Counted from the stretch's first letter, positions 36,223 through 44,615 are shown. The stretch is DNA of 64,000 nucleotides from Candidatus Cloacimonadota bacterium (GCA_023954715.1 JAGSHD010000001.1:124001-188000); one strand, 5' to 3'. The notes: generated from the sequence alone by a model not told the origin. Translations and numbers: made by a program.

Positions 36223-37439
36223 GACTTTGTTTTATACTTTATCTAAGTTTGTTTTTACAGATCAACTACTGTGAAATAAATATTACAGTAGAACCCCGAC
36301 TCATGTTGGTCGAAAGTCAGCATTGGGTGTTGGAGTCTTCTGACTCATCCTACACCATCAACAAAGATCTAAGAGATGATCCTAGTTTGTTGTTAAGTCA
36401 ATTTGCATGGAATAAAAACAAGTTTTCTATTGATTTAGGTCCTTTTTACCAATCTATCAAAAAGCAAGTCTCAAATGGCTCTGATACCATCTTAGTAAAT
36501 ATCTCTAAACAACAAGTAACCTTATCAAATAACTTTCAAGCCATATTGTCTATGAGCATAGAGATAGTTAATCAAAACCTCAATTTAAATAAACAAGTAA
36601 AAGTCATCAGTCAATCCAACTGGATAAATCCTACTAATGGAGTCATTCAACTATCTGGTTTTACATACAAATTAGAGCCAATAAGTACTAAAATAAACAC
36701 TTTAAAAGTAACTACAAATACTTTAGATAAGCTATCTCTTGAGCCCATTTTATCTCCGATTTTACACACAAAGCACTGTAAAAAAATTGCTAAATACTAT
36801 CTCTATGTATGTGATCAAATAAAAGCTAAATCCTCAACACTCCCGGGGTATACTATAAGATTAAGCCAAGACAAACCTAGCTACTTTACAGATAGTTATA
36901 GCCTAACTGTTGATAAAGAGCTCCTTGTTTTAAATCATTCACACTTAAAAACATTTGTAAAAAAGTCCCTGCAAGATCGCTTTTTCAATCATGAAAGAGT
37001 CCATCATGAATTCCAAAAGGAGCTTCAAAAAAACACCAAAGTTAATCTATTTTTGAATATCTCTCATATTGATAAAAAGAGTAGTGATCCTTTACGTAAA
37101 TATATAGCTAACTTGATCATGGATAAATACAACCAAGCTTTAATCACTCCGATCTTAAGCAAAAAGTCTGCATACATTAGCTATCTAGAAAGCCAATCTC
37201 TTACAAGTAGCTCTCAAATTATCAATGACAACCTTACTATTGGTATCGATTTACAATTAATTGATAAACAATTGACTTACACGCAAAGCTTTTACAAAGG
37301 TTCGCAATTGCAGAGTCAATTTGGCTTTCAAGAAAAAAAAAACAATGATAAAAAGCTTATAATTATCCTTCTTACACTTTTTTTAATCATACTGGCATGG
37401 TTTTCTATTAAATCCCGTAAATCAATTAGGGAGAAATAA
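36219..37439 (+). CDS. Exported protein with C-terminal membrane anchor, operon gene 5
   Basis: The 406-residue product has a signal peptide (MRLCFILYLSLFLQINYC) and a single C-terminal membrane helix (LIIILLTLFLIILAWFSI) with a basic cytoplasmic tail. The large outside domain begins with INITVEPRLMLVESQHWVLE and has a long beta-rich part followed by a helical HHEFQKELQKN region; it is not recognised. This topology suits a membrane-tethered sensor or structural partner of the hybrid kinase encoded two genes later. It overlaps the previous gene by 4 bases and shares one base with the next (TAATG junction). Confidence 0.68.
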   Translation: MRLCFILYLSLFLQINYCEINITVEPRLMLVESQHWVLESSDSSYTINKDLRDDPSLLLSQFAWNKNKFSIDLGPFYQSIKKQVSNGSDTILVNISKQQVTLSNNFQAILSMSIEIVNQNLNLNKQVKVISQSNWINPTNGVIQLSGFTYKLEPISTKINTLKVTTNTLDKLSLEPILSPILHTKHCKKIAKYYLYVCDQIKAKSSTLPGYTIRLSQDKPSYFTDSYSLTVDKELLVLNHSHLKTFVKKSLQDRFFNHERVHHEFQKELQKNTKVNLFLNISHIDKKSSDPLRKYIANLIMDKYNQALITPILSKKSAYISYLESQSLTSSSQIINDNLTIGIDLQLIDKQLTYTQSFYKGSQLQSQFGFQEKKNNDKKLIIILLTLFLIILAWFSIKSRKSIREK

Positions 37440-38578
37440 TGAAAACTATAATTAATATCATCATTTTAGGCTTTATTGGGCTAATTACTTGGGATTATGC
37501 ACAACTCGGTCAAGATAAAAACATACAAATCTATCCACCAAAAATAACTCAACTTAAAACCCCAGTAGATTTAAAACCTCAACTTCCTAAAACTCCTAAA
37601 GCAAGCAAAAGGGTAGTAATATCCTCTGGTATTGGAGTTAGTTTGTATCAAGCAAAGCAAGCCGCCATTAGAAACTGTCTCAATAGTAATATCAAACAAG
37701 TTTCAAAAAGCAAAAACAAGGAGTTATTGTACTCAAGAGTAAATAAAGTAGCTAGAGGGGTTGTGAGCCATGTGAATATCATTCGGGATTTTCAACGACC
37801 TGATGGACTCTATTTTGTCGAACTAGAAGCAACAATCGGTCAATCTGCAAAAAGTACAAAAGATGAAAAATATTTTTCACAACAAAGATTAAAGCATCCA
37901 AGCATTTATCTTGATACAAAAGCTCTACACTTTTATGGAGACCACTATGACAAAGTAATGATGAAAAACAGAATTGTATTTCAACTTGAAAAGGCCCTGC
38001 AAGACTCCTACTTTGAATTAAAGACAAAAGAAGACAGCGATTATACTTTACAAGTAGATGGTCATTTTAATGCATTTTTGAGTGAATGTGACCAGCAAAC
38101 AAGAGCATTAGAGTGTATGTCAGTTGCCATGAATGTCTATCCCTCCATGATCCAAAAAAATAGCAGCAAATTGTTGCATAAATCAGAGATTGCCTTTGAA
38201 AAATCTAACATCTCAACTCAATTGTTTAAAAGCAAACCAAGTGAGTTATTTATAAAGTTCATCCATGGTAAAACATATGACTTTGTGGATGATTTTGTTT
38301 CTACGCAACTATTTAAATTAAATAATGCATCACAAATTGAAATCAAAAGCTCTATAGCTGATTTTGCCTTAGCCGATCAATTGCATAAACTGGTAAAAGA
38401 TTTTTACGGAATTGAAGAAGCTACTATTAAAATGAATCCCTATGCTGAACTACATATAAGCTCTTTAGTGGACTCTTCATTTTTGGCACAAAGTCTTCAT
38501 AGTAAACTCAACAAGTTACAAGTCAAAGTTAGCTCTGTAACCCGAAATCAAATCGTTTTAGAAAGTGTAGCACAATGA
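37439..38578 (+). CDS. Membrane-anchored protein with LPP20/FlgT-like N-terminal domain, operon gene 6
   Basis: The 379-residue protein has one N-terminal membrane helix or uncleaved signal (TIINIIILGFIGLITWDYA). Residues 60-135 match the FlgT/LPP20-like pattern: SGIGVSLYQAKQAAIRNCL, VNKVARGVVSHVNIIRDFQR and LYFVELEATIG, comparable to FlgT's EGEALEKAKLDAIRNAL. Later regions are unrecognised. Such domains occur in outer-membrane lipoproteins and in the flagellar H-ring protein FlgT. A second LPP20-domain protein is encoded at 43796, so the cluster uses this fold twice. It overlaps the hybrid-kinase gene by 4 bases. Confidence 0.68.
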   Translation: MKTIINIIILGFIGLITWDYAQLGQDKNIQIYPPKITQLKTPVDLKPQLPKTPKASKRVVISSGIGVSLYQAKQAAIRNCLNSNIKQVSKSKNKELLYSRVNKVARGVVSHVNIIRDFQRPDGLYFVELEATIGQSAKSTKDEKYFSQQRLKHPSIYLDTKALHFYGDHYDKVMMKNRIVFQLEKALQDSYFELKTKEDSDYTLQVDGHFNAFLSECDQQTRALECMSVAMNVYPSMIQKNSSKLLHKSEIAFEKSNISTQLFKSKPSELFIKFIHGKTYDFVDDFVSTQLFKLNNASQIEIKSSIADFALADQLHKLVKDFYGIEEATIKMNPYAELHISSLVDSSFLAQSLHSKLNKLQVKVSSVTRNQIVLESVAQ

Positions 38579-40101
38579 TTTTTAGAGTGATTTTATTAAT
38601 TTTGATTACTTCTACCATCTCTGCTAAGCAATGCTCTTGGATAAAACCTTTAGATCAAAACTATGCGTCAAAGCAGTTCAAAAGTACATTCAATGGTCAT
38701 AGGGTAAAGTTAAATTTTACTAATAATGCACAAGCTTATACAGAGTGCATTTTAGCATGGCTAGACAAGAGTCAAATTGTACAAGATAATCAAAGTAGAG
38801 ATCTTTGGATCCAACTAAATAGTGACCGCACAAGTCTAATTTTTCAGAGTAAAACTGATGGACTCCAGATTAAAATTCTACAAACTAAAAGATATCATTA
38901 TTTGGCTTTGTTATTGTGTTTGCTGCTTTTGATTATTAATAATAGACGCACTAAAAAAGTAAGCTTTGCGCATATCATCGACTCGGTAAATGACTTGATT
39001 CATTTACTACATAATCAACAAAATCAAGATTTGATATTAACTCCACAAAACATAAAAAAACTAAAAGTGTTAAGTAATCAGTTAGATTCACCAATCCAAA
39101 GCAAATTTTACTTCAAGGTAGATGATCAACAAATTAAGTTTCAAACACTAAAAAGCGAAGTGAGTACAATTGTTAAAGAGTGCCTTGTAAATACCACCTT
39201 AGAGTCATCTACTCGAAAACTTTATCTAAAAACACTCAGTAAATATAGCTCCTATTGTTACTTAAATTTTGCCTCTTTACTTACAAATAAAACATATAAA
39301 ATTGAAGGGGATTTAATACAAAACGAGTTAAGCTTTTTTTATACACCAAACACCAATTGGGATTATCACGAGCAACAGTTACAAAATATCATAAATGATT
39401 GGATGGACATTACTTATGATAATGCTACAAAGTATTCTAAAAATCATAAAGCATCTTTTGTAGCCTCAAACGATACATACCCTACAATTTCAATTTGTAA
39501 TCCTGCTAGCTTAGATTTAAACAAGTCAGAGTTGATCCAACAGCGAAATATACAAGAGTTATCTAGACTTAAGAAACGTAGTACTGGTTATCCAAAATTA
39601 CTCTCGGACATTGAAAAGTACAACGACACTTTAAAAAGATCACGCCAAAGTTTAAGTTTGCAACTTGATCTAATGCAAAACAAAGATATGGTTACTGCCT
39701 CCTTATCTTTTCAATCAAAATTAAAGCACTCACAAGGACTAAATATCTTAATTATAGACGATGATGCTCAATCTAAATATTTTCAACATAGTCCAATTGA
39801 TAAATGCTTAAAACAACATCAACTTACTATCAAAAAAACTTTTGTGTGCTGTAAAGATTTACAAGACGATTATGATTTGATATTGATGGATAGAAACTTT
39901 CCGATTGATGAGATTGATGGTGACTTTGTGAGCTATAAAGAAATCCAATTTTTATGTGCAAAGTTTGATCCAAACAATACATTTTTAGTGAGTACAGACT
40001 CTAGTGATTGCTCCGATCTTTTTCAAGAAAATCATATATTAAGTGTTCGAAATTTAGTATCTACCATAAATAAGATTAACAAAAACATGGAGAGTCATTG
40101 A
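38575..40101 (+). CDS. Divergent membrane hybrid histidine kinase with C-terminal receiver-like domain
   Basis: The 508-residue product has a signal peptide or first helix (MIFRVILLILITSTISA), a small outside domain with cysteines, and a membrane helix at 107-122 (YLALLLCLLLLII). A cytoplasmic part follows with a degenerate HATPase_c domain, whose N-box-like segment is WMDITYDNATKYSKN at 276-290. No canonical phospho-acceptor H-box His is evident. Residues 389-490 are receiver-like: LNILIIDDDAQS with acidic pocket, the acceptor Asp439 in LILMDRNFP and the switch Thr in FLVSTDSS. It is likely the signal input for the activator encoded at 40353. The domain call is from weak motifs, so moderate confidence. 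It overlaps the previous gene by 4 bases. Confidence 0.6.
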   Translation: MIFRVILLILITSTISAKQCSWIKPLDQNYASKQFKSTFNGHRVKLNFTNNAQAYTECILAWLDKSQIVQDNQSRDLWIQLNSDRTSLIFQSKTDGLQIKILQTKRYHYLALLLCLLLLIINNRRTKKVSFAHIIDSVNDLIHLLHNQQNQDLILTPQNIKKLKVLSNQLDSPIQSKFYFKVDDQQIKFQTLKSEVSTIVKECLVNTTLESSTRKLYLKTLSKYSSYCYLNFASLLTNKTYKIEGDLIQNELSFFYTPNTNWDYHEQQLQNIINDWMDITYDNATKYSKNHKASFVASNDTYPTISICNPASLDLNKSELIQQRNIQELSRLKKRSTGYPKLLSDIEKYNDTLKRSRQSLSLQLDLMQNKDMVTASLSFQSKLKHSQGLNILIIDDDAQSKYFQHSPIDKCLKQHQLTIKKTFVCCKDLQDDYDLILMDRNFPIDEIDGDFVSYKEIQFLCAKFDPNNTFLVSTDSSDCSDLFQENHILSVRNLVSTINKINKNMESH

Positions 40102-40102
40102 G

Positions 40103-40360
40103 ATGAAAACTTTTTTAAATTTTATACACCAAAAACAAAAAGAACTCGCTTTTGGTTGCGACGATAAGCAGCTTAAAGATTTAATTGGCTCCTGCCAAGA
40201 GTTTGAAGATCAAATATCTGAAAGTAATTTATCCTACTTTCAAGGGGTTTGTACAATCCTAAGTAGTTTAGTAGAATTAGCTCCCGAAGATCGCTCTTTA
40301 ATCATTGAAAAGCTCGATAGTCTATCCATCATTTATTATAGGTCAGCACGAAATGTCTAA
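40103..40360 (+). CDS. Small helical protein between kinase and activator
   Basis: An 85-residue, wholly helical acidic protein (MKTFLNFIHQKQKELAFGCD, ending SIIYYRSARNV) with no signal peptide. GGAGAG precedes the ATG, and the last 8 bases overlap the start of the sigma-54 activator gene (ATGTCTAA junction). Size, helical character and position between a hybrid kinase and a response regulator would fit an Hpt-like phosphotransfer or an antiactivator protein. However, no HxxKG-type phosphotransfer motif is present, so no function is assigned. Confidence 0.6.
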   Translation: MKTFLNFIHQKQKELAFGCDDKQLKDLIGSCQEFEDQISESNLSYFQGVCTILSSLVELAPEDRSLIIEKLDSLSIIYYRSARNV

Positions 40361-41735
40361 AACAAATCAATTCCAATTTAATGTACTATGGCTCGATGAT
40401 GAAGCTTACAAAGAAGATGATAGAAATACTCAATTAAGAGAGTTTTTATTAGAACAAATTGAAGCTATCAAATACAAAGTTACTGGAGTTAAAGAGGATC
40501 AGCAGTCTTTATTTTGCAATGATGCAAGCATAGAAATCTCGAAGAGAAAAATCGATTTACTTACATCAAAAGGTCTCAATCCTAGTTTTCAAGTAAATGG
40601 TATCTCTATCTCAAAGTTTGATTTGATTTTACTTGATGTTAACTTTGGAGAAGGTCGAGAAACTCTAGGTTTAGATTTGCTCAAAGCCTTGGACAACAAG
40701 CAAAAAAAGAGACTTAAATGGACTGCTCCTATTGTATTGTTAGCTAATATTGATAGTGCTGCTATCCCACAAGGAAGCGAAAATCTCATCGAGGATGGTA
40801 CTTTATTGCAATTGATCAATAAAAACTCCATTTTAGCTTATCTCCATTCTAAACAGTCTAAAAAAGATATTTTGACGCGCCACCTTTGGGATGTAACCCA
40901 ATTACAAAAGGTTTTTAAGGATAAAGTACAACAAAAATATAACCTCTGGTTACATAGTTTAGACAGTATATTAATCGATGGAGATGAAGTTGATTCATAT
41001 ATTCAACGAATCCAAGACCAAGCTATCGATGTAATCATTACAGGACAGTCTGGTACTGGCAAAGAGCAAGTCTTCAACAAAATCGCTGAACATTATCCCA
41101 AAGAAAAAGTGGTAAAAGTAAATTGTGCTGGTATTAATAAAGAACTCTTTGAAATTGAATTTTTTGGATATAGTAAAGGCTCATTTACAGGAGCGGATAG
41201 TGATCGTATGGGATTTTGTGAATCCGCTGATGGTGGGGTCTTATTTTTAGATGAAATTGCTGAATTAGAGCTATCAACACAAGCCAAGCTTTTAAGAGTA
41301 TTACAAGAAAGACAGGTGAGAAGAGTTGGTGAGATTCAAGAGTCACGATCTGCTGATTTTCGATTGATAGCAGCAACAAATAAAGATCTTGTCTTAGAAG
41401 TAAAAGAAGGGCGCTTTAGAGAGGATCTATTTTTTCGTTTAATCACAAATATTCGTATTGAACTAAAACCATTACATCAACGAAACCAAGATATCTCTTG
41501 TCAGATTATACAGCGAATATTTTCTAAAGTAGCTTCAAAGTTAGATAAATCTAATTATACAATATCACAAGACCTGTTAGACTATTTATCCACAAATAAA
41601 ATCCAAGGTAATATAAGATCTATTGAAGGAATCTTAGAGTCTATGCTTTCATTAAAACAAGAAAGTAGCGAGTTAAGACTCAGTGATATCCCTAACTTTG
41701 CCCAAATTTTGTTTGATGATAATCTCTTTGAATAA
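40353..41735 (+). CDS. Sigma-54 activator (bacterial enhancer-binding protein) with receiver-like domain and no HTH
   Basis: The 460-residue protein begins MSKTNQFQFNVLWLDDEAYK, a receiver-like domain with an acidic LDDE pocket and the likely acceptor Asp95 in LILLDVNFGE; it has extra insertions. The AAA+ domain (205-430) has Walker A GQSGTGKE (231-238), the sigma-54 contact loop as GSFTGA (276-281, usually GAFTGA), Walker B GGVLFLDEIAE, sensor I RLIAATNKDL and the arginine finger in RFREDLFFRL. The protein stops soon after the AAA+ lid, so the usual C-terminal Fis-type HTH is absent; it would act without its own DNA site. I chose the ATG at 40353 because the upstream 16 codons overlap the previous gene and do not match receivers. 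Confidence 0.88.
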   Translation: MSKTNQFQFNVLWLDDEAYKEDDRNTQLREFLLEQIEAIKYKVTGVKEDQQSLFCNDASIEISKRKIDLLTSKGLNPSFQVNGISISKFDLILLDVNFGEGRETLGLDLLKALDNKQKKRLKWTAPIVLLANIDSAAIPQGSENLIEDGTLLQLINKNSILAYLHSKQSKKDILTRHLWDVTQLQKVFKDKVQQKYNLWLHSLDSILIDGDEVDSYIQRIQDQAIDVIITGQSGTGKEQVFNKIAEHYPKEKVVKVNCAGINKELFEIEFFGYSKGSFTGADSDRMGFCESADGGVLFLDEIAELELSTQAKLLRVLQERQVRRVGEIQESRSADFRLIAATNKDLVLEVKEGRFREDLFFRLITNIRIELKPLHQRNQDISCQIIQRIFSKVASKLDKSNYTISQDLLDYLSTNKIQGNIRSIEGILESMLSLKQESSELRLSDIPNFAQILFDDNLFE

Positions 41736-41752
41736 TTTTAAAGCAAACTTGA

Positions 41753-41782
41753 CAATTGTTTCAAAAAATCTAGAAACAATTG
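41753..41782. repeat. 10-base perfect inverted repeat after the operon
   Basis: CAATTGTTTC (41753-41762) and GAAACAATTG (41773-41782) flank a 10-base spacer, 17 bases after the activator stop. No T-run follows directly, though CTTTTT occurs 15 bases later. It may be a weak terminator of the operon or an operator upstream of the caspase gene. Confidence 0.5.
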
Positions 41783-41928
41783 CATATATTGTCTAGCTTT
41801 TTAACAGAATAAAAAAAAGATTTTCTTTATATAAAATAGCTTACCAATTAATGATTGTTAAGGCTGTTTATTTGTTATAATATAACTCTCAATCGTATAG
41901 CAATTTACTTTGCTTTGAGAATCAAATC

Positions 41929-41941
41929 TGGCCTAATTCTA
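41929..41941 (+). promoter_or_regulatory. Candidate variant -24/-12-like element upstream of the caspase gene
   Basis: TGGCCTAATTCTA, 77 bases before the caspase start codon, resembles the elements at 31541 and 43718 but with spacing two bases shorter. A sigma-70-like TTGTTA-15-TATAAT (41855-41881) further upstream is an alternative promoter. Confidence 0.25.
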
Positions 41942-42017
41942 CCAGAGCTAGATAGTTTAAGAGGGGGTCTTAAATTATCATCTATTAGTGATTTAGATTA
42001 AACTCATGGAGAAAATT

Positions 42018-43709
42018 ATGAAGTGTTTTGGCTTTTGTCTTATATACCTATTTTTTGTTAGCTGTAACTTTTCACTTAGTTTAGTATCTATGAACAGCAG
42101 TTTTGAAGATAAAAAACATCTAGATAATAATGTAACACCATCTCTTTATGCCAAAGACTATGCTCTTTTAATTGGAAACTATCAATACAACACCGACGGT
42201 AGGCACGACCGATGGACTAATTTAAAATCTGTCAAAGAAGATATTGAAGCAGTTGCCGACTATTTAAAAACTATCGGGTTTTTAGTAACCATCAAATGGA
42301 ACAGAACCGGAAAACAACTCAGAGAGGACTATAAAAGTTTTGGTGAGGCCCATAGTGATAACTTAGATAATCGACTTCTATACTATTATGCTGGACATGG
42401 GACTACCATTTCACCTTTATATGGTGGTGACCCACAAAGTTATCTAGTTGGTGTTACTGCACCTAAATCAAATACAAAATTTAATCGTAAGCTTTTAAAA
42501 ACAAGATCTCTCTCCATGGACACTTTTTTACCCTTAGCCAAAGCCATAGATACAAAGCACGCCTTATTTGTTTTTGATAGTTGTTTTTCTGGAAATATCT
42601 TTGTTCAAGCTAGAGGAGATAATCAAAATCATATTATAGACAAGCTAAGACACCCTGTTAGATATTTTATTACCTCAGGTGATGAAGGGGAGTTAGTGGA
42701 TGATAGCGGAGATTTTCGAAAAATATTTTTAGAAGGAATCCAATCAAAAGCAGATCTATATAAAGATGGATATATAACAGCAAGTGAACTTGGCCTATAT
42801 ATTCAAAACGAAATGGGACAGTTTAAAAACTATCAACATCCCCAACATGGTCCAATTAAAATTAGAGAGTTATCTAAAGGCGAGTTTATCTTTCAAACAA
42901 ATCCTGCAAAAGAACCGGGTATGATTAGCAGTATCGAGTCCAACTCTAATCAAGAGCCTGAGACTGATAAAGAAGTCGAGTCAAACGATCACGACTCTGA
43001 GCCGACTTCAGAAAGTAAATCAAACAATGAGCCAACGCAACGTCAGTCAATTTTTGATAAAATCCAGTTTAGCTTTAGTTTTGATGACTCATCGTCAAGT
43101 AGCACTAGCTCTCAAAATGTTGTTCAAAATCCGCAAGTACCATCAAATGTTGTTCACCAAAATCCTATCTCACCAGTAGAGCCTCAACAAGCTAATCCAC
43201 TGGGTCAAACAGCATTTACCGCTCCTCAAGCACCTCCTATCACCAATGCCTCTCCAACACAAGGGTACAGCGCTAATTCAAATAACAATTTCATTTCACA
43301 AAATGCAAAACATAGTAAAACTGACTTTAATCAACAATTTAAAAATTATCACAACTCATCTAGCAATAACTCTAGATCGCAAAGGTCTTTCAGCAATGTA
43401 GGACCAAGCAACGGTTCACCACCTATACATTCTAGGTCATCTCGTAGCAGTAGTTCTACTCGCTATAAAATGCCAGCGTTTAAAGCCAACAATGGTTTTA
43501 AAATGAATCTTCGTGAAATGAACCCTTCTCGTAGCCGTGGTGGTTTTCAATTGATGGGATCCGATGGTCAAAGAGGCAATGACTCCACAAACAGAGGACG
43601 CCCAAGTCATGGTTTTGGCGGCGGTGGAGCAAGTGGGGGTGGCGGTCAACGTGGTTTTCATGGCGGTGGTGGAGGTCGTGGTCATGGCGGTGGAGGTAGA
43701 CGCCGGTAG
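42018..43709 (+). CDS. Exported caspase-fold protease (Peptidase C14) with glycine-rich tail
   Basis: After an N-terminal signal sequence (MKCFGFCLIYLFFVSC; possible lipoprotein at Cys16, with an imperfect lipobox) the caspase domain spans about 45-300: YALLIGNYQYN, KEDIEAVADYLKTIGF, the catalytic His127 in YYYAGHGT and the catalytic Cys189 in FVFDSCFSGN. Residues 300-490 are low-complexity Ser/Asn/Gln/Pro-rich, and the last 60 residues are Gly/Arg-rich with clusters of GGGG. Caspase-type proteases typically cut after basic or acidic residues; the target is unknown, and self-cleavage or surface display is possible. I chose the ATG at 42018: GGAGA lies upstream of it, and the earlier ATG at 42006 overlaps that site. 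It follows the sigma-54 operon and is a likely target of it. Confidence 0.88.
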   Translation: MKCFGFCLIYLFFVSCNFSLSLVSMNSSFEDKKHLDNNVTPSLYAKDYALLIGNYQYNTDGRHDRWTNLKSVKEDIEAVADYLKTIGFLVTIKWNRTGKQLREDYKSFGEAHSDNLDNRLLYYYAGHGTTISPLYGGDPQSYLVGVTAPKSNTKFNRKLLKTRSLSMDTFLPLAKAIDTKHALFVFDSCFSGNIFVQARGDNQNHIIDKLRHPVRYFITSGDEGELVDDSGDFRKIFLEGIQSKADLYKDGYITASELGLYIQNEMGQFKNYQHPQHGPIKIRELSKGEFIFQTNPAKEPGMISSIESNSNQEPETDKEVESNDHDSEPTSESKSNNEPTQRQSIFDKIQFSFSFDDSSSSSTSSQNVVQNPQVPSNVVHQNPISPVEPQQANPLGQTAFTAPQAPPITNASPTQGYSANSNNNFISQNAKHSKTDFNQQFKNYHNSSSNNSRSQRSFSNVGPSNGSPPIHSRSSRSSSSTRYKMPAFKANNGFKMNLREMNPSRSRGGFQLMGSDGQRGNDSTNRGRPSHGFGGGGASGGGGQRGFHGGGGGRGHGGGGRRR

Positions 43710-43717
43710 TCACACTT

Positions 43718-43732
43718 TGGCATGCTTTTCTA
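43718..43732 (+). promoter_or_regulatory. Candidate -24/-12-like element upstream of the LPP20-domain gene
   Basis: TGGCATGCTTTTCTA lies 64 bases before the ATG at 43796. Its TGGCAT and TTCTA blocks have the same spacing as in the element at 31541. TTGCA, the usual -12 block, is absent. Confidence 0.35.
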
Positions 43733-43795
43733 TATAGAACGTTGTAAGAATAAATCTATATTCTAATTAAACAGTTCTAAACTTAGGAGACGGTC

Positions 43796-44521
43796 ATGAA
43801 AAAATTATTGCTACAGTTAACACTTGGTGCATTTGGTATTTCTAGTATGGTGTATGCTACAACTTTACAAGCTAGAGGGGTTGGAGCAATCGGAAACCAA
43901 AGTAATTTACACGCTACTCAAAAAATGTTAATGGCTCGTGAGTCTGCTATCATGGATGCTCAAAAAAACTTACTTGAGCAAGTTATCGGTACTACTTTAC
44001 AAACAGCTTCCACTAGAAAAGACACAGCCCTTTTTGATGAAACTATAACAAAGCGCAGTGAAGGCTTGATCCGTGGTGCTTTAATTGTTAGTGAAAGACA
44101 AATTGGAAATAAAGCCTATGAAGTTGTAATGCAAATTGAGCAAATCGATCGATCTTCTACGCCATTACAACAAGCATCAATAAACCCACAAGATATTAAC
44201 TATGTAAGTATTGATCACAGCCAAGCACAAGAAGAAGTGTCTATGGATATCTCTCCTAATGGTGTAAATCAGCAAAACACTTACCAAGCATATCAAACTC
44301 AAAGTCCTGTATACACACAACCAAAAGCTGTCGCACCAGCACACATAGTAGATAATACTGCTGATGACGATGAAGCACCAGATTGGTTGTTTCATAAAGA
44401 TGAAAACGGCAATGTTATCAAAGACAATAGCGACCTTGAAAAGAAAATCGCAGACCTTGAGCGAATCAATAAACTCAAAGAAATGACTATTAAATCAATC
44501 AAGCGTCAAAATAAGATGTAG
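43796..44521 (+). CDS. Exported LPP20-domain protein with C-terminal coiled coil
   Basis: A signal peptide (MKKLLLQLTLGAFGISSMVY) is followed by an LPP20 family domain (residues 28-115): ARESAIMDAQKNLLEQVIGT, TITKRSEGLIRGALIV and AYEVVMQIE, matching the pattern DAQRNLAEQ...VEGFVRGA. A Gln/Tyr-rich linker follows (to about 190), and the last 45 residues form a charged coiled coil (LEKKIADLERINKLKEM). LPP20 was first described as a Helicobacter outer-membrane lipoprotein; here no lipobox is present. AGGAGA precedes the ATG. It lies between the caspase gene and a very strong structured terminator, so it is probably the last gene of that unit or its own unit. Confidence 0.8.
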   Translation: MKKLLLQLTLGAFGISSMVYATTLQARGVGAIGNQSNLHATQKMLMARESAIMDAQKNLLEQVIGTTLQTASTRKDTALFDETITKRSEGLIRGALIVSERQIGNKAYEVVMQIEQIDRSSTPLQQASINPQDINYVSIDHSQAQEEVSMDISPNGVNQQNTYQAYQTQSPVYTQPKAVAPAHIVDNTADDDEAPDWLFHKDENGNVIKDNSDLEKKIADLERINKLKEMTIKSIKRQNKM

Positions 44522-44532
44522 TTTCATCTTAT

Positions 44533-44615
44533 GTGGTTTTGATTCTAATGATAAAAACTCAGTAGATTCTACAATCTAATAGATCTTTTATCCTTTCGAT
44601 CAAAACCACCTTTTT
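44533..44615 (+). terminator. Long nested hairpin and intrinsic terminator
   Basis: Three nested perfect stems occur: GTGGTTTTGAT (44533-44543) with ATCAAAACCAC (44599-44609), GATAAAA (44550-44556) with TTTTATC (44586-44592), and TAGATT (44563-44568) with AATCTA (44573-44578), closed by a 4-base loop. CTTTTT follows. The inner loops are nearly symmetrical (6/6 and 6/7). Confidence 0.85.

Noticed and set aside
41896..41914. TAGCAATTTACTTTGC as a canonical sigma-54 promoter of the caspase gene
   Set aside because: The -24 box lacks GG, and the spacing to TTGC is one base too long.
43437..43713. Two minus-strand frames opposite the Gly/Arg-rich tail of the caspase gene
   Set aside because: They are Thr/Ala- and His-rich shadows of the repetitive GGX codons and have no start signals.
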